A DNA stretch of 64,000 nt from Candidatus Magnetobacterium casense (GCF_000714715.1 NZ_JMFO01000011.1:26254-90253); one strand, 5' to 3'. Positions 17,327 to 27,494 are shown, counted from the stretch's first letter. The notes: generated by a model not told the origin, from the sequence alone. Numbers and translations are program-made.

Positions 17327-19783
17327 ATGCAGGGGAAGTATGGAGTGTTCAGTATAGGGGTGCTGCTCGTTATGATCGGAGCGTTGTGTCTTGGCAGCGC
17401 TGCCTACGCCGGTACCTTCAGCGTAGATCATGTCAATACCCGTCTGTTGACCGTGACAAAAACTGGAACCGGTACAGGGATTGTGACGGCATCGGCGGGT
17501 GTACTCCTTTGGAGTGGGACAGTTGGTGAGGAAAGGTATGCTCCTGGGACTAATGTGACGCTTACGGCTACCGTTACAACGAGCACGTCCACGTTTGGCG
17601 GCTGGTCGGGGTGCGATTCCTCATCAGGCAACCAATGCACTATAAAAATCTCCGGTGACAGGGACATAACAGCAACATTCAATGGCACGCCGGAGACATA
17701 TATATCATCAAAGAAATTTGGCAACCCTGGCAGCGAAAATGGCCAGTTTAATTCGCCTGGCAAAATGGCAAAAGGACAAGGCCAGGGCGACCTGCTAGTC
17801 CTGGATGTCTACAACCATAGGGTACAGAAGTTTGACTCAGACGGCAATTACAAGGACGTGTGGGGTGGGTATGGCAGCTATAACGGTCAGTTTGATACGC
17901 CATCTGGCATAAGCATGTATTCATCCGGTTACGTGTACGTGGCCAATACCAACAACAATCGGATAGAGGTATTTGATACAGAAGGCGTTTTTATATCCTT
18001 TTTTGGTGGAACTGGCAATACAGATGGCCTGTTTAACTCCCCGCACGGTGTGGCCGTAGACTATGCCGGTAATATATACGTGGCAGATACGGGCAACCAC
18101 TGGGTGCAGGAGTTTGACACGAATGGACGTTTTGTCAGAAGTTGGAAGGCTTCCGGCATAACTAAGTCTTCAAAAGCGCCAAAGGGGTTGAACCTGAAAA
18201 CGCTCAGACAGGTCGATGATACCTTCTCTCCCGATGGGATAGCTATAGACAGGTCCGGTTACATATACGTGATCGATACATACAGCAAGTATATTATCAA
18301 ATATGGTGCAAGAGGCGAGGTTGTGTCGTACTGGGGCGGTAGTGGCAATGGGAATGGTATGTTTGCTCATCCAAGCTCTATAGCGGTTGATAACCAGGAC
18401 TACGTCTATATAACAGATACGCACAATAATAATGTGCAGAAGTTTTACAGTGACGGACAATTTGTATCGTCCTTCAACGGCGGCGGTATGGCCGATACGC
18501 TATTTGACCAACCAGATGGTCTGGCGGTTGACTACTATGGCAACGTCTTTGTGGCAGAGGCAGGTGCCAATCGCATCCAAAAGCTGACAAAGACCACAGA
18601 GACAAGACCGGCTAAGGTGACATATCTTGCTGCCACACATGCAACAGGCGGGGTTAGGTTGACTTGGGCTGGGGTTTTGGATGAGTATTCAATATCGAAT
18701 GTTATGAGTTACAAGGTCTATTACGGCACGATAAACTTTATTGACGAGTCAAGCAGTGTGTTGGGCACGTCAAACAGCGATATATATGATCATATTGGGA
18801 CTGTAAGTGGTGTAACCTATTATTACCGTGTCAGCGCCTGTAACTCTGCCGGCTGCGGTGAGCTTTCGGATATGGTGGCATACACGTTTAAGCATAATGT
18901 CCTGACTGCTGATTTCAACGGAGACGGTAAAAGCGACGTCCTGTGGCGCAATATGCTGACAGGAGATGTTGCAATATGGCGGATGAATGGTGAGACGATC
19001 CATAATGTAAACACGGTTATGAGGTTAGACCTCCACTGGCATATAGAGGGGATCGGTGATTTTGATGGTAACGGCAAAAGCGACATTATTTTGCGACACA
19101 CGCAGACGGGTCTGTTAGTTATATGGTTTATGGACGGGGCGTCGATTGCGAACATCAAGGTTATTGGTAAAGTTGGCTTAGAAGAGCAGGTAGAGGGGAT
19201 CGGTGATTTTGATGGTGATGGCAAAAGCGATATCCTCTGGCAAAACACACAGACGGGTGAATTTGCCCTGTGGGTGTCTATGTCCAGAGTGGAGGTGATT
19301 ATGTCGGTGGGCCATAGTCGGCGCGTCTTGGCGGTCGGTGATTTTGATGGTGATGGCAGGAGTGACATCCTCTGGCAGAACACTATAAATGGCGATATAG
19401 AAATCTGGGCCATGACAGGGAGTTCTGTAAAGATTGCCAAAATATTGCCAAACATTACAGCAGACCTGTATTGGCACATACGGGATGTTGGTGACTTCAA
19501 CGGTGACGGAACAAGCGATATTGTTTGGCAAAACGAAACAACAGGGCAGCTCTGTTTCTGGTTAATGAAGTACCTGACTATTGAAGGCGGAGGGTTCTAC
19601 GGGCCGGTTGACAGTCAGTGGCAGATAGTGGGCGCCGGGGACTTCAACGCAGACAAGAAGCACGATATCGTGTGGCGAAACACCAAGACTAACGACATGT
19701 ATCTATGGGTCATGGATGGCATTGCCATATCAAGGGTGGAGCTGGTGGTAAAAGGGTTGCCGGTAGAGTGGCGGAGTGAATAG
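17327..19783 (+). CDS. Exported mosaic protein: InlB-like repeat, NHL repeats, FN3, FG-GAP repeats
   Basis: Starting at ATG 17327 places a signal peptide (FSIGVLLVMIGALCLGSAAYA) at the N-terminus; the frame is open from 17213, so the start is not certain. The 818-residue protein then has an InlB-like beta repeat (TVTKTGTGTGIVTASAG, about 40-115), NHL beta-propeller repeats (VDYAGNIYVADTGN, about 120-430), a fibronectin-III-like domain (about 445-530), and about six FG-GAP-type repeats with Ca-binding loops such as DFDGDGKSDILW. These folds point to a cell-surface or secreted binding protein. No LPXTG, PEP-CTERM or autotransporter domain is visible, so its anchor is unknown. Confidence 0.85.
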   Translation: MQGKYGVFSIGVLLVMIGALCLGSAAYAGTFSVDHVNTRLLTVTKTGTGTGIVTASAGVLLWSGTVGEERYAPGTNVTLTATVTTSTSTFGGWSGCDSSSGNQCTIKISGDRDITATFNGTPETYISSKKFGNPGSENGQFNSPGKMAKGQGQGDLLVLDVYNHRVQKFDSDGNYKDVWGGYGSYNGQFDTPSGISMYSSGYVYVANTNNNRIEVFDTEGVFISFFGGTGNTDGLFNSPHGVAVDYAGNIYVADTGNHWVQEFDTNGRFVRSWKASGITKSSKAPKGLNLKTLRQVDDTFSPDGIAIDRSGYIYVIDTYSKYIIKYGARGEVVSYWGGSGNGNGMFAHPSSIAVDNQDYVYITDTHNNNVQKFYSDGQFVSSFNGGGMADTLFDQPDGLAVDYYGNVFVAEAGANRIQKLTKTTETRPAKVTYLAATHATGGVRLTWAGVLDEYSISNVMSYKVYYGTINFIDESSSVLGTSNSDIYDHIGTVSGVTYYYRVSACNSAGCGELSDMVAYTFKHNVLTADFNGDGKSDVLWRNMLTGDVAIWRMNGETIHNVNTVMRLDLHWHIEGIGDFDGNGKSDIILRHTQTGLLVIWFMDGASIANIKVIGKVGLEEQVEGIGDFDGDGKSDILWQNTQTGEFALWVSMSRVEVIMSVGHSRRVLAVGDFDGDGRSDILWQNTINGDIEIWAMTGSSVKIAKILPNITADLYWHIRDVGDFNGDGTSDIVWQNETTGQLCFWLMKYLTIEGGGFYGPVDSQWQIVGAGDFNADKKHDIVWRNTKTNDMYLWVMDGIAISRVELVVKGLPVEWRSE

Positions 19784-19910
19784 GAAGGGATTACTTTGTG
19801 GGTATGAGTTTTTTGTTTAATCAGGGGCATCATTCAGAAATAGGTATCTGTGCTAAGTACCAGCCTTGCTGGATCACAGAGCCAGGACGCAAAACATTTC
19901 AGGAGGAAGT

Positions 19911-22900
19911 ATGTTTGGACAAGAGAATAACCAAACAAGCGTGAAGTATCTCCAGTTTAACAGTGTGTTTAGCATAAGGGTGTTGTTTATGCTGGCGCTG
20001 GTTGCCGTAATTGGAGTCATGTGCATCAACAACGTCTATGCTGGAACCGTCCGTCTGCCGCAGACGGGGCAGACAGTGAGTTACGCATCAGGTGACGACG
20101 GTGCAATCAGGGCAGGAGTGGCCTGGCCATCTCCCAGGTTTATGGACAACGGCAACCAGACGATCACTGACAAGCTTACGGGGCTGGTCTGGACAACAGA
20201 AGCAGGGACGACAACTTTGGGCAGTTGTCTCGGTGGGCCTAAGACTTGGCACGCAGCGCTGGATTACGTGGCCTGCTTAAATACCGCCAACCACCTTGGG
20301 TACAATGACTGGCGGCTGCCGAATATTAACGAGTTGCAAAGTCTGATTGACGGTCAAAGGGATAATCCGGCGCTTCCATCAGGTCATCCCTTTCAACATG
20401 TGCAATCTAATGGGTCATATACGCTTAGATATTGGTCATCCACTGCCCTTGGTTATGCAGGAACGGAATATGTGTGGACTCTCATCATAAGTGATGGTTT
20501 CGTGGCATATGCTCATATGAATAATCAATATGACGTTTGGCCGGTACGGGGGGCTAATGGGCCTATCTTCCCGGCTATGACGTTTCAGACGGGGCAGACA
20601 GTGAGCTACGCATCAGGTGACGACGGTGCAATCAGGGCAGGAGTGGCCTGGCCGGACCCCAGGTTTACTGACAATGGCAATCAGACGCTTACTGACCAGC
20701 TCACAGGGCTGGTCTGGCCAAGTGATACCGGTACGCCATCCGTGAACACTTGCACAGGCGGTCAAATGACCTGGCAAGCAGCGCTGAGTTATGTTAGTTG
20801 CCTTAATGCCAACAACTACCTTGGCCATAACGATTGGCGGCTACCAAACAGAACAGAACTGCGGAGCATAGTTGATTTTGGAATGTTTTCCCCAACGTTT
20901 AAATATCCCTTTTATAACGGCGATGGAACTTCCTATTGGTCATCCAGTACTTGTGCCAGCAGTATGGTATCTGCATGGATTATCGCTCCATACGGTCCGG
21001 TGGAAATCAGCCAGAAAGCAGGATACTTTCTAGTTTTGCCTGTACGTAACGGTGCCGTGACACCAACATGTACAAGCTACTCAATCAACCCAACGAGCAA
21101 GAGCTTCCCATCCTCCGGCGGCACCGACAGCGTGAGTGTAACTGCAAACACCGGTTGCACATGGACAGCAGCAACTAACGTTGCCTGGATAACAATCAAC
21201 GCCGGTAGTTCCGGCAGCGGCAACGGCTCGGTAAGCTATACGGTGGCAGCCAACACAGGCACGAGTTCTCGAACTGGTACGATGACAATAGCAGGGCAGG
21301 CCTTTACCGTAACCCAGGCTGCCGTGACACCAACATGTGCAAGCTACTCAATCAACCCAACGAGCAAGAGCTTCCCATCCTCCGGCGGCACCGACAGCGT
21401 GAGTGTAACTGCAAACACCGGTTGCACATGGACGGCAGCAAGCAACGTTGCCTGGATAACGATCAACGCCGGCAGTTCCGGTAGCGGTAACGGCTCGGTA
21501 AGCTATACGGTGGCAGCTAACAGCGACACAAGCCAACGCACCGGCACAATGACCATTGCCGGGACAACGTTTACGGTAACGCAGGAAGCCAAACAAGATT
21601 GCTCAAACATAACAATCGCTCCAACGACCAGGAACTTCTCATCGTCCGGAGGTTTTGACAGTGTAAGCGTAACGGCAAACACCGGTTGTACGTGGAGTGC
21701 CTCAAGCAATGATACCTGGATAACGATCAACGGTAACAGTGCAGGTACCGGCACAGGCGCAGTGAGTTATACGGTGTCCTTCAATAGCAGCACGAGCCAG
21801 CGCACCGGTGCAATGACGATAGCAGGGCAGACCTTCACGGTAACGCAGGACGCACCCAAACCAGACTGCACGAGCTACACAATCTCCCCAACGAGTAAAA
21901 CCTTCCCTGCCACCGGTGGCACCGATAGCGTGAGCGTAACGACTAATGCCGGTTGTCAGTGGGCAGTCTCAAGCAATGATACCTGGATAACGATCAACTC
22001 CGGTAATTCGGGCAGTGGCAATGGTTCGGTGAGCTATACGGTATCAGCCAACACGGGTGGCAGTTCCCGTTCCAGTTCAATGACCATAGCAGGGCTGACA
22101 TTCGAGGTAACACAGGATGGTACAGGTATTCAGGTAAAGCTCACGGTGGCAAAACAAGGCACTGGCGATGGTGTGGTCACTGCGGCCCCCGGGACTATCA
22201 CCTGGAGCGGCAAGAGCGGCACGGCGTCGTTTGACACGGACACATCCGTTACCCTAACGGCATCGCCCGCACTGGGTTCGACGATCAAGGGTTGGACGGG
22301 CTGCGACCTGAATATCGGCGCTAACCAGTGCATGGTCACAATGTCCGCCGACAAGAGCGTTTCCGTTGAGTTCGACGGCGGCAGCTCCGGCAGGCGGGTC
22401 AGGCACGACTTCAACGGTGACGGCCATGCCGACGTCTTGTGGCGCAACACCGCAACCGGCGAAGTTGCGATCTGGCTGATGGACGGCATGAAGATAAACG
22501 GCGGCAATTTTGTCGCCAGGGGCGTGACAGCGGACTGGGACGTCAAGGCAATCGGCGACTTTAACGGCGACGGCAAGGCCGACGTCCTCTGGCAAAACAC
22601 CGCTGGCGATGTCTACATATGGATTATCGAGGGCGCCGTCATAAAGACCGGTGGATATGCCGTGCGCGGTATGCCTGGCGAGTGGGAGGTCACTGCCCTT
22701 GGCGATTTTAACGGCGACGGCAATGACGACATCATGTGGAGAAACGCCAACTCCGGCGACGTCTACGTCTGGTTTATGGACGGGACGAATATAAAGACAG
22801 GCGGTGGTTATGTCGTCAAGGGCATGAAGTCCGAGTGGGTGATCAAGGCTATAGCCGACTTCAACGGCGATGGCAAGAGCGACGTCCTCTGGCGCAACAC

Positions 22901-23300
22901 CACAACCGGCGATGTCGCTATGTGGTTGCTGGACGGTCTGGGCATGTCAACGGGCAACTACGTTGCGCAGGCTGTTCCCGACAACTGGCAGATCAAGGGC
23001 ATTGACGACTTTGACGGCGACGGCAAGGCCGATGTCCTCTGGCAGAACACCGTAACTGGTGACGTCGTTCTCTGGTTCATGGATGGGCTTAGTATAGTCA
23101 ATGGCGGTTACGTGCAGAAGGGTGTGCCTCACGACTGGCAGATCAAGGTTGTTGGGGATTACAGCGGCGATGGCAAGGCTGACATCCTCTGGCAGAACAC
23201 CGCAAGTGGCGACGTATACATGTACATCATGGACGGCAAGACTATGTTCGATGGCGGCATGGTGTCATTTGGTCTCTCCGGCGACTGGCAACCGAAATAA
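19911..23300 (+). CDS. Exported mosaic protein: two DUF1566, four BACON, InlB-like, FG-GAP repeats
   Basis: AGGAGGAAGT sits directly before ATG 19911. The 1129-residue protein has a signal segment (VLFMLALVAVIGVMCINNVYA). Two DUF1566/Lcl-type domains follow, each ending in NDWRLPN and a tryptophan-rich stretch (about 46-215 and 220-385). Then come four Ig-like BACON domains of about 85 residues (SKSFPSSGGTDSVSVTAN), an InlB-like repeat (LTVAKQGTGDGVVTAAPG), and about seven FG-GAP repeats. BACON domains often bind glycans or mucin, so adhesion is a reasonable guess. The first two BACON units are nearly identical at DNA level, and the FG-GAP block is nearly identical to that of the lectin protein at 31573. 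Confidence 0.87.
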   Translation: MFGQENNQTSVKYLQFNSVFSIRVLFMLALVAVIGVMCINNVYAGTVRLPQTGQTVSYASGDDGAIRAGVAWPSPRFMDNGNQTITDKLTGLVWTTEAGTTTLGSCLGGPKTWHAALDYVACLNTANHLGYNDWRLPNINELQSLIDGQRDNPALPSGHPFQHVQSNGSYTLRYWSSTALGYAGTEYVWTLIISDGFVAYAHMNNQYDVWPVRGANGPIFPAMTFQTGQTVSYASGDDGAIRAGVAWPDPRFTDNGNQTLTDQLTGLVWPSDTGTPSVNTCTGGQMTWQAALSYVSCLNANNYLGHNDWRLPNRTELRSIVDFGMFSPTFKYPFYNGDGTSYWSSSTCASSMVSAWIIAPYGPVEISQKAGYFLVLPVRNGAVTPTCTSYSINPTSKSFPSSGGTDSVSVTANTGCTWTAATNVAWITINAGSSGSGNGSVSYTVAANTGTSSRTGTMTIAGQAFTVTQAAVTPTCASYSINPTSKSFPSSGGTDSVSVTANTGCTWTAASNVAWITINAGSSGSGNGSVSYTVAANSDTSQRTGTMTIAGTTFTVTQEAKQDCSNITIAPTTRNFSSSGGFDSVSVTANTGCTWSASSNDTWITINGNSAGTGTGAVSYTVSFNSSTSQRTGAMTIAGQTFTVTQDAPKPDCTSYTISPTSKTFPATGGTDSVSVTTNAGCQWAVSSNDTWITINSGNSGSGNGSVSYTVSANTGGSSRSSSMTIAGLTFEVTQDGTGIQVKLTVAKQGTGDGVVTAAPGTITWSGKSGTASFDTDTSVTLTASPALGSTIKGWTGCDLNIGANQCMVTMSADKSVSVEFDGGSSGRRVRHDFNGDGHADVLWRNTATGEVAIWLMDGMKINGGNFVARGVTADWDVKAIGDFNGDGKADVLWQNTAGDVYIWIIEGAVIKTGGYAVRGMPGEWEVTALGDFNGDGNDDIMWRNANSGDVYVWFMDGTNIKTGGGYVVKGMKSEWVIKAIADFNGDGKSDVLWRNTTTGDVAMWLLDGLGMSTGNYVAQAVPDNWQIKGIDDFDGDGKADVLWQNTVTGDVVLWFMDGLSIVNGGYVQKGVPHDWQIKVVGDYSGDGKADILWQNTASGDVYMYIMDGKTMFDGGMVSFGLSGDWQPK
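21067..21590 (+). repeat. Two nearly identical BACON-domain coding repeats (~258 bp each)
   Basis: The stretch from about 21067 to 21320 is repeated almost base for base from about 21325 to 21590, including CCAACGAGCAAGAGCTTCCC and the following serine/threonine codons. Two more diverged units follow to about 22110. This indicates recent internal duplication. Confidence 0.85.
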
Positions 23301-23322
23301 CGAAGAAGAAGAAAGGGAAAGA

Positions 23323-23344
23323 AGGGAGGGCTTTGCCCTCCCTC
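23323..23344 (+). terminator. Hairpin after the BACON protein gene
   Basis: GGGAGGG-CTTTG-CCCTCCC forms a strong stem-loop 24 bases after the stop codon, but no U-tract follows, so it may be an inefficient terminator or an mRNA-stabilising hairpin. Confidence 0.4.
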
Positions 23345-23489
23345 AGACCCACCCACAAGGGAGCACGGCCCCCTTGACCCCGTAAAGGGCGTGGTTGATT
23401 GGGTTGGGGGGTGGTAAAACTTTAGTGGATAGAACAGGTGGCCGGTTTTACTGGCTCTACAGAAACAAATAAGTAACGTTGGAGGAAGT

Positions 23490-25307
23490 ATGTTTGGAAT
23501 AAGGGCGTTGTTTACTCTGGTGGTGATTGGAGCCATGTGTTTAAGTGACTTTGCAGTAAACGCATTTGCCGAAGACTATGTTTTTGTAACCCAGTGGAAC
23601 AGTTTCGGCGCTCCCACCGGGATAGCGGTAGACAACGTAGGTAATATCTATGTCTCTGATCAGGGCAACACCCGCGTACAGGAAATTACATCAGGTGGTG
23701 CATTTGTAACCCAGTGGGGTAGTTACGGCAGCGGGGATGGGCAATTTTTAGGCGGTCCATGGGGTGTAACGTTAGACAGCGCAGGCAATGTCTATGTGGT
23801 TGATACAGATAACAGCCGTATCCAGAAGTTTGACTCAACCGGCAGGTTTATAACCAAGTGGGGTAGCAAAGGCAGCGGAGATGGGCAGTTTGATCGTCTC
23901 TTGGGGATGGCGTTGGACAGCGCAGGCAATGTCTATGCGGCTGATGCAGGTAACGGTCGTATTCAGAAGTTTGACTCAACCGGCAGGTTTGTAACCAAGT
24001 GGGATAGTAGCAATTACCCACGGGGGCTTGCTGTAGACAATGCAGGCAATGTCTACGTAACTGATGTAATGTACAACCTTATCCAGAAGTTTGACTCAAC
24101 CGGCAGACTTATAACCGAGTGGGGTAGCCAGGGCAGCGGAGATGGGCAGTTTTATTTGCCCACCGGGATAACGTTAGACAGCACAGGCAATGTCTACGTG
24201 GTTGATTCTGGTAACAATCGGATTCAGAAGTTTGATTCAACCGGCAGGTTTATAACCAAGTGGGGTAGCAAAGGCAGCGGAGATGGGCAGTTTGAGAGTC
24301 CATTGGGGATAGCGTTAGACAGAGCAGGTAACGTCTATGTGGCTGATTCATCTAACGGTCGTATCCAGAAGTTTGCCCCTTCAGGCTCCGATAGTAAGGT
24401 CAAGAGCGATTTTAACGGCGATGGTCATAGCGACGTTCTCTGGCGCAATACCAAGACCGGCGACGTCTATATCTGGTTTATGAATGGTGCAACAATATTC
24501 GGTGGAGGTTATGTGGCTAAAGGCATACCGTTGGACTGGCAGATTATGGCTGTCGGTGATTTCAACGGCGACGGCAAGAGTGACGTTTTGTGGGAAAACA
24601 CCACAACTGGTGATATAGTAATATGGCTTATGAATGGCATAACAATATCTGGCGGAGGTTATACGGTTAAGGGTTTACCGTTAGATTGGACGATTACTAA
24701 GTCAGTCGGCGACTTTGACGGAGATGGTAAAGCGGACGTATTGCTCCGAAACTCAAGTGGTGATGTTGTCATCTGGCTTATGGATGGTATATCTATAAAA
24801 TCCGGAGGGTATGTAGCCAAGGGTTTACCTACAGAATGGACGATTAGAGGTACAGGCGACTTCAATGGAGATGGCAAAAGCGATGTCTTATTGCTTAACC
24901 ATACTACAGGTATGGTTTACATATGGCTAATGGATGGTACAAAGATATCCGGTGGTGGTTCTCCTGCCACAGTTAATATGTCATCTGGTTGGTTTCTTCT
25001 ATATACAGGCGATGTTGACGGAAATGGCAAGAGTGACATCTTGTGGCATCAAATCGGTGACGGTATAGTTTACATATGGCAAATGAATGGTGCGGCAATA
25101 TCGAGCGGTGCTTCTCCTGGTACGGTTAATATGTCATCTGGTTGGTTTCTTCTATATACAGGCGATTACAACGGTGACGGCAAGAGCGATGTTTTATGGC
25201 AAAATAGAAACACTGGTGAAATCGTTTTATGGCTCATGGATGGCTCTTCAGTATCTGCTGTCATGTCTGTTGTGAGAGAGATATCCAGCGATTGGCAGGT
25301 TTTTTAG
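23490..25307 (+). CDS. Exported NHL/FG-GAP mosaic protein
   Basis: GGAGGAAGT precedes ATG 23490. The 605-residue protein has a signal peptide (MFGIRALFTLVVIGAMCLSD to about residue 27). Six NHL-type blades follow (repeating AGNVYVVDTDNSRIQKFDST, about 35-305) that would close a beta-propeller. About six FG-GAP-type repeats with DFNGDGKSDVLW calcium loops make up the C-terminal half. NHL propellers bind proteins, RNA or glycans. The gene has its own leader hairpin and lies between the BACON protein and the Crp-type regulator. A short decayed FG-GAP-like piece (CTTGCAACTGGCAGATCAAGG) persists downstream near 25360. Confidence 0.87.
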   Translation: MFGIRALFTLVVIGAMCLSDFAVNAFAEDYVFVTQWNSFGAPTGIAVDNVGNIYVSDQGNTRVQEITSGGAFVTQWGSYGSGDGQFLGGPWGVTLDSAGNVYVVDTDNSRIQKFDSTGRFITKWGSKGSGDGQFDRLLGMALDSAGNVYAADAGNGRIQKFDSTGRFVTKWDSSNYPRGLAVDNAGNVYVTDVMYNLIQKFDSTGRLITEWGSQGSGDGQFYLPTGITLDSTGNVYVVDSGNNRIQKFDSTGRFITKWGSKGSGDGQFESPLGIALDRAGNVYVADSSNGRIQKFAPSGSDSKVKSDFNGDGHSDVLWRNTKTGDVYIWFMNGATIFGGGYVAKGIPLDWQIMAVGDFNGDGKSDVLWENTTTGDIVIWLMNGITISGGGYTVKGLPLDWTITKSVGDFDGDGKADVLLRNSSGDVVIWLMDGISIKSGGYVAKGLPTEWTIRGTGDFNGDGKSDVLLLNHTTGMVYIWLMDGTKISGGGSPATVNMSSGWFLLYTGDVDGNGKSDILWHQIGDGIVYIWQMNGAAISSGASPGTVNMSSGWFLLYTGDYNGDGKSDVLWQNRNTGEIVLWLMDGSSVSAVMSVVREISSDWQVF

Positions 25308-25386
25308 ACAGGGCAGTGATGAGCACCCATCGGTGGCGATTTTGTGCATAAGAGAGGTACCTTGCAACTGGCAGATCAAGGTCGCG

Positions 25387-25409
25387 GGGGCTGTCTCCTG
25401 GCAGCCCCT
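25387..25409 (+). terminator. Hairpin downstream of the NHL protein gene
   Basis: GGGGCTG-TCTCCTGG-CAGCCCC followed by TTTCC lies about 80 bases after the stop codon. The T-run is short, so termination strength is uncertain. Confidence 0.45.
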
Positions 25410-25496
25410 TTCCTGGCCAAAGACGGTCTATATACAAAAAAAGTACGGATGAGGGTAGTGTGTTTTAGATGCCGCCAATAGTTATAAGGAGGTCAA

Positions 25497-26231
25497 ATGT
25501 TAAAGGGGTTACACAACAACGGTAAACAACGTCAGTTTGTTGACACAAAAGAGGTGTTAAAGCACTTTCCGTTTTTGTCATTTCTGAATGATATCGAACC
25601 AGGGCAAGTTGGGGGGCTTTCTATAAAATCCTTCCGCAAGAATCAAACAGTGCTTTCATATGATGATACTGAAGACTTCATGTATATCATATTAGAGGGA
25701 AAACTAAAGGTTCTTTGCGCCAGAAGAGATTCCGAAAGAGACCTGTTAATCGCAATACATGATGCCGGTGAATTCTTTGGCGTTGTTTCTGCAATTGATG
25801 GCAAGGTAACACCATCTGAGATCATTGCAATGAAGGACAGCACCATACTGTTCATTAGAAAAGAGCATTTTTTCAGTATGATTGATACCAATAAGGAGTT
25901 CAGAGACGGTTTAATCAAAATGTTATGCCAGTGGTTGCGTTGTGCTTGGGATAAACTTGAGATCATAAGCTTTGATAAGGTATTAATCCGGTTAAAGTAT
26001 TTTCTCTTAATGGTCTCGGAAAAGGGCAGGAATACCACGGACGGTATAGAAATAGACCTTAACAGGAACACATTGGCACAAGTATTAGGGGTAAGGTATG
26101 AGGCCGTGATAAACAATCTCAAGATACTTAAACATCAAGGGATTATTATCAGAGACAACAAGGAGACTATTTGTATAAGTCACGATTTTGTAAAGAATCC
26201 TGATCCTTATATAGATGTTATACCTCTTTAG
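25497..26231 (+). CDS. Crp/Fnr-family transcription regulator
   Basis: This 244-residue protein has a strong ribosome site (AAGGAGGTCAA before ATG). Residues about 30-145 form the cNMP-binding-like sensor beta-roll (DDTEDFMYIILEGKLKVL, HDAGEFFGVVSAI). The C-terminus has a winged helix with NRNTLAQVLGVRYEAVINNLKILKHQGII near residues 185-215. No cysteine cluster suggests an Fnr iron-sulfur sensor. It sits immediately upstream of the two gene pairs encoding small exported hydrolase-like proteins and could regulate them or the mosaic surface proteins; that link is positional inference. The effector ligand is unknown. Confidence 0.9.
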   Translation: MLKGLHNNGKQRQFVDTKEVLKHFPFLSFLNDIEPGQVGGLSIKSFRKNQTVLSYDDTEDFMYIILEGKLKVLCARRDSERDLLIAIHDAGEFFGVVSAIDGKVTPSEIIAMKDSTILFIRKEHFFSMIDTNKEFRDGLIKMLCQWLRCAWDKLEIISFDKVLIRLKYFLLMVSEKGRNTTDGIEIDLNRNTLAQVLGVRYEAVINNLKILKHQGIIIRDNKETICISHDFVKNPDPYIDVIPL

Positions 26232-26275
26232 CGATAAATAACGGAGCATAAATGTTTAGAACATTAGGGTTAAGA

Positions 26276-26386
26276 ATAATGGGGTCAAGGGGACTGGTCC
26301 CCTTGCGGGGGGTTCTGAAGGGGGGCGGAGCCGCCCCTTTCTTTCTTGCCTTAAAGTATAGTTACCATGAAATATAAAGAGGATAC
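26276..26386. repeat. Partial MITE-like element, GTATCCTCTT family
   Basis: TGGGGTCAAGGGGAC, a shortened GC-rich palindrome, and a right end ATAAAGAGGATAC match the copy at 13574-13755. The left terminal repeat is missing and is replaced by a sequence (TGTTTAGAACATTAGGG) that also precedes the repeat near 28570, so it was carried in a larger duplication. Confidence 0.7.
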
Positions 26387-26474
26387 GATTGTGCGTTGAC
26401 GCATAGTATGGCCTCTTTTGGGTGTGGTAGGATTAATTATAGAAACTAAATTAAATTTAAGGAGGACTGTAACA

Positions 26475-27356
26475 ATGAAGAGATGTATGTCGAAGGTAGT
26501 ATTGGTAGTAGTGATGTTGGTTGTGGTGTTTGCCGGGCAGATTTATGCCGAGGACACTTACAAGGCCCCGAGCATAACGTATAGCTACAGCAATGGTGTG
26601 TTCGGTATTATGGTTTTAGGGGTAAACTATGGTGCCGTCAGCGATTTTCTCCTGGATGATTCCTCAATAGGAGAGACGTTGAAAGAAATGGCAACCCAGG
26701 GGCAGCTTGTCGTTTACCAGTATACAGACTGGTTTTACATTGGCATCTACGTAACAGAGGAAGCGCTTGCGGAGTTTGCCGGAAATAATTTCCAGATTGC
26801 CTTATCGGAAGGGACAGTCCTCAGCAAGCCATTGCCGGAGGTCAGCAATTTGCTTCCCGCTTCAGAAGAGCCAAGTGCAAAAGTAGAGACCAAAGCATTT
26901 TATCCAATAAGCAGTAGTGAATATAGCACTTTAAGAAAGTGGGTGTTAGGTGCATCTGGGAAACCATCAGGAGAGTGGGGGCAAAAGCATAACGATTGGT
27001 GTAGTATATATCCGAACTGTCAACATCCTGGTGTTGACTATTCAACCGGAGGGAAATCCATTAAAGCCTCTGCCGTATGCGACGGTAAAGTAACAACAGT
27101 TGGAGGTAAATACGGCACTATCTGTATATACAATAGTAAGAAGAATAAAACCTTTTGCTATCTCCATATGTCCAGCTTTAACGGTTTAAAAGTTGGTGAT
27201 GACATAAAAAAGGATAAGACTATTGGTATGACAGGAAATAAAGGTACAAAAAGCTACCATTTGCATTTTGAAGCCCGTAACGGGAAAAAAACAGCGGCTG
27301 CTCCAAGCTATTCTGAATCTATAAATCCATATGATGCAGCAAAATCCTGTCGATAA
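26475..27356 (+). CDS. Exported M23-family metallopeptidase with a variable-partner N-terminal domain
   Basis: AAGGAGGACTGTAACA precedes ATG 26475. The 293-residue protein has a signal peptide (VLVVVMLVVVFAGQIYAED) and an N-terminal domain of about 115 residues (TYSYSNGVFGIMVLGVNYG onward). A short linker leads to an M23/LytM domain: NCQHPGVDYS gives the first zinc His and Asp, CYLHMSSF follows, and YHLHFEAR supplies the HxH. M23 enzymes cut peptidoglycan cross-links, so it should act in the periplasm or outside the cell. The signal peptide and N-terminal domain are almost identical in the gene at 28861, whose C-terminus is CHAP instead. I do not recognise the N-terminal domain. Confidence 0.88.
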   Translation: MKRCMSKVVLVVVMLVVVFAGQIYAEDTYKAPSITYSYSNGVFGIMVLGVNYGAVSDFLLDDSSIGETLKEMATQGQLVVYQYTDWFYIGIYVTEEALAEFAGNNFQIALSEGTVLSKPLPEVSNLLPASEEPSAKVETKAFYPISSSEYSTLRKWVLGASGKPSGEWGQKHNDWCSIYPNCQHPGVDYSTGGKSIKASAVCDGKVTTVGGKYGTICIYNSKKNKTFCYLHMSSFNGLKVGDDIKKDKTIGMTGNKGTKSYHLHFEARNGKKTAAAPSYSESINPYDAAKSCR

Positions 27357-27494
27357 GCAATTTGACGACTACGATCGCTATAGCCGATAAGACAAATTGT
27401 ACTGTAGAAAGTAGGTAAGAGATGGAGGCAGGTTTCATACCTGCCCTCAACAAGAAAAAACGTGGCTCTAATGAACACAACGAAGGAGGACAAG

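Noticed and set aside
19845..19905. Possible cyclic-di-GMP-I riboswitch because of AGGACGCAAAAC before the BACON protein
   Set aside because: Only this short string matches; the upstream GCAAACC strand and the second hairpin with its receptor are missing.
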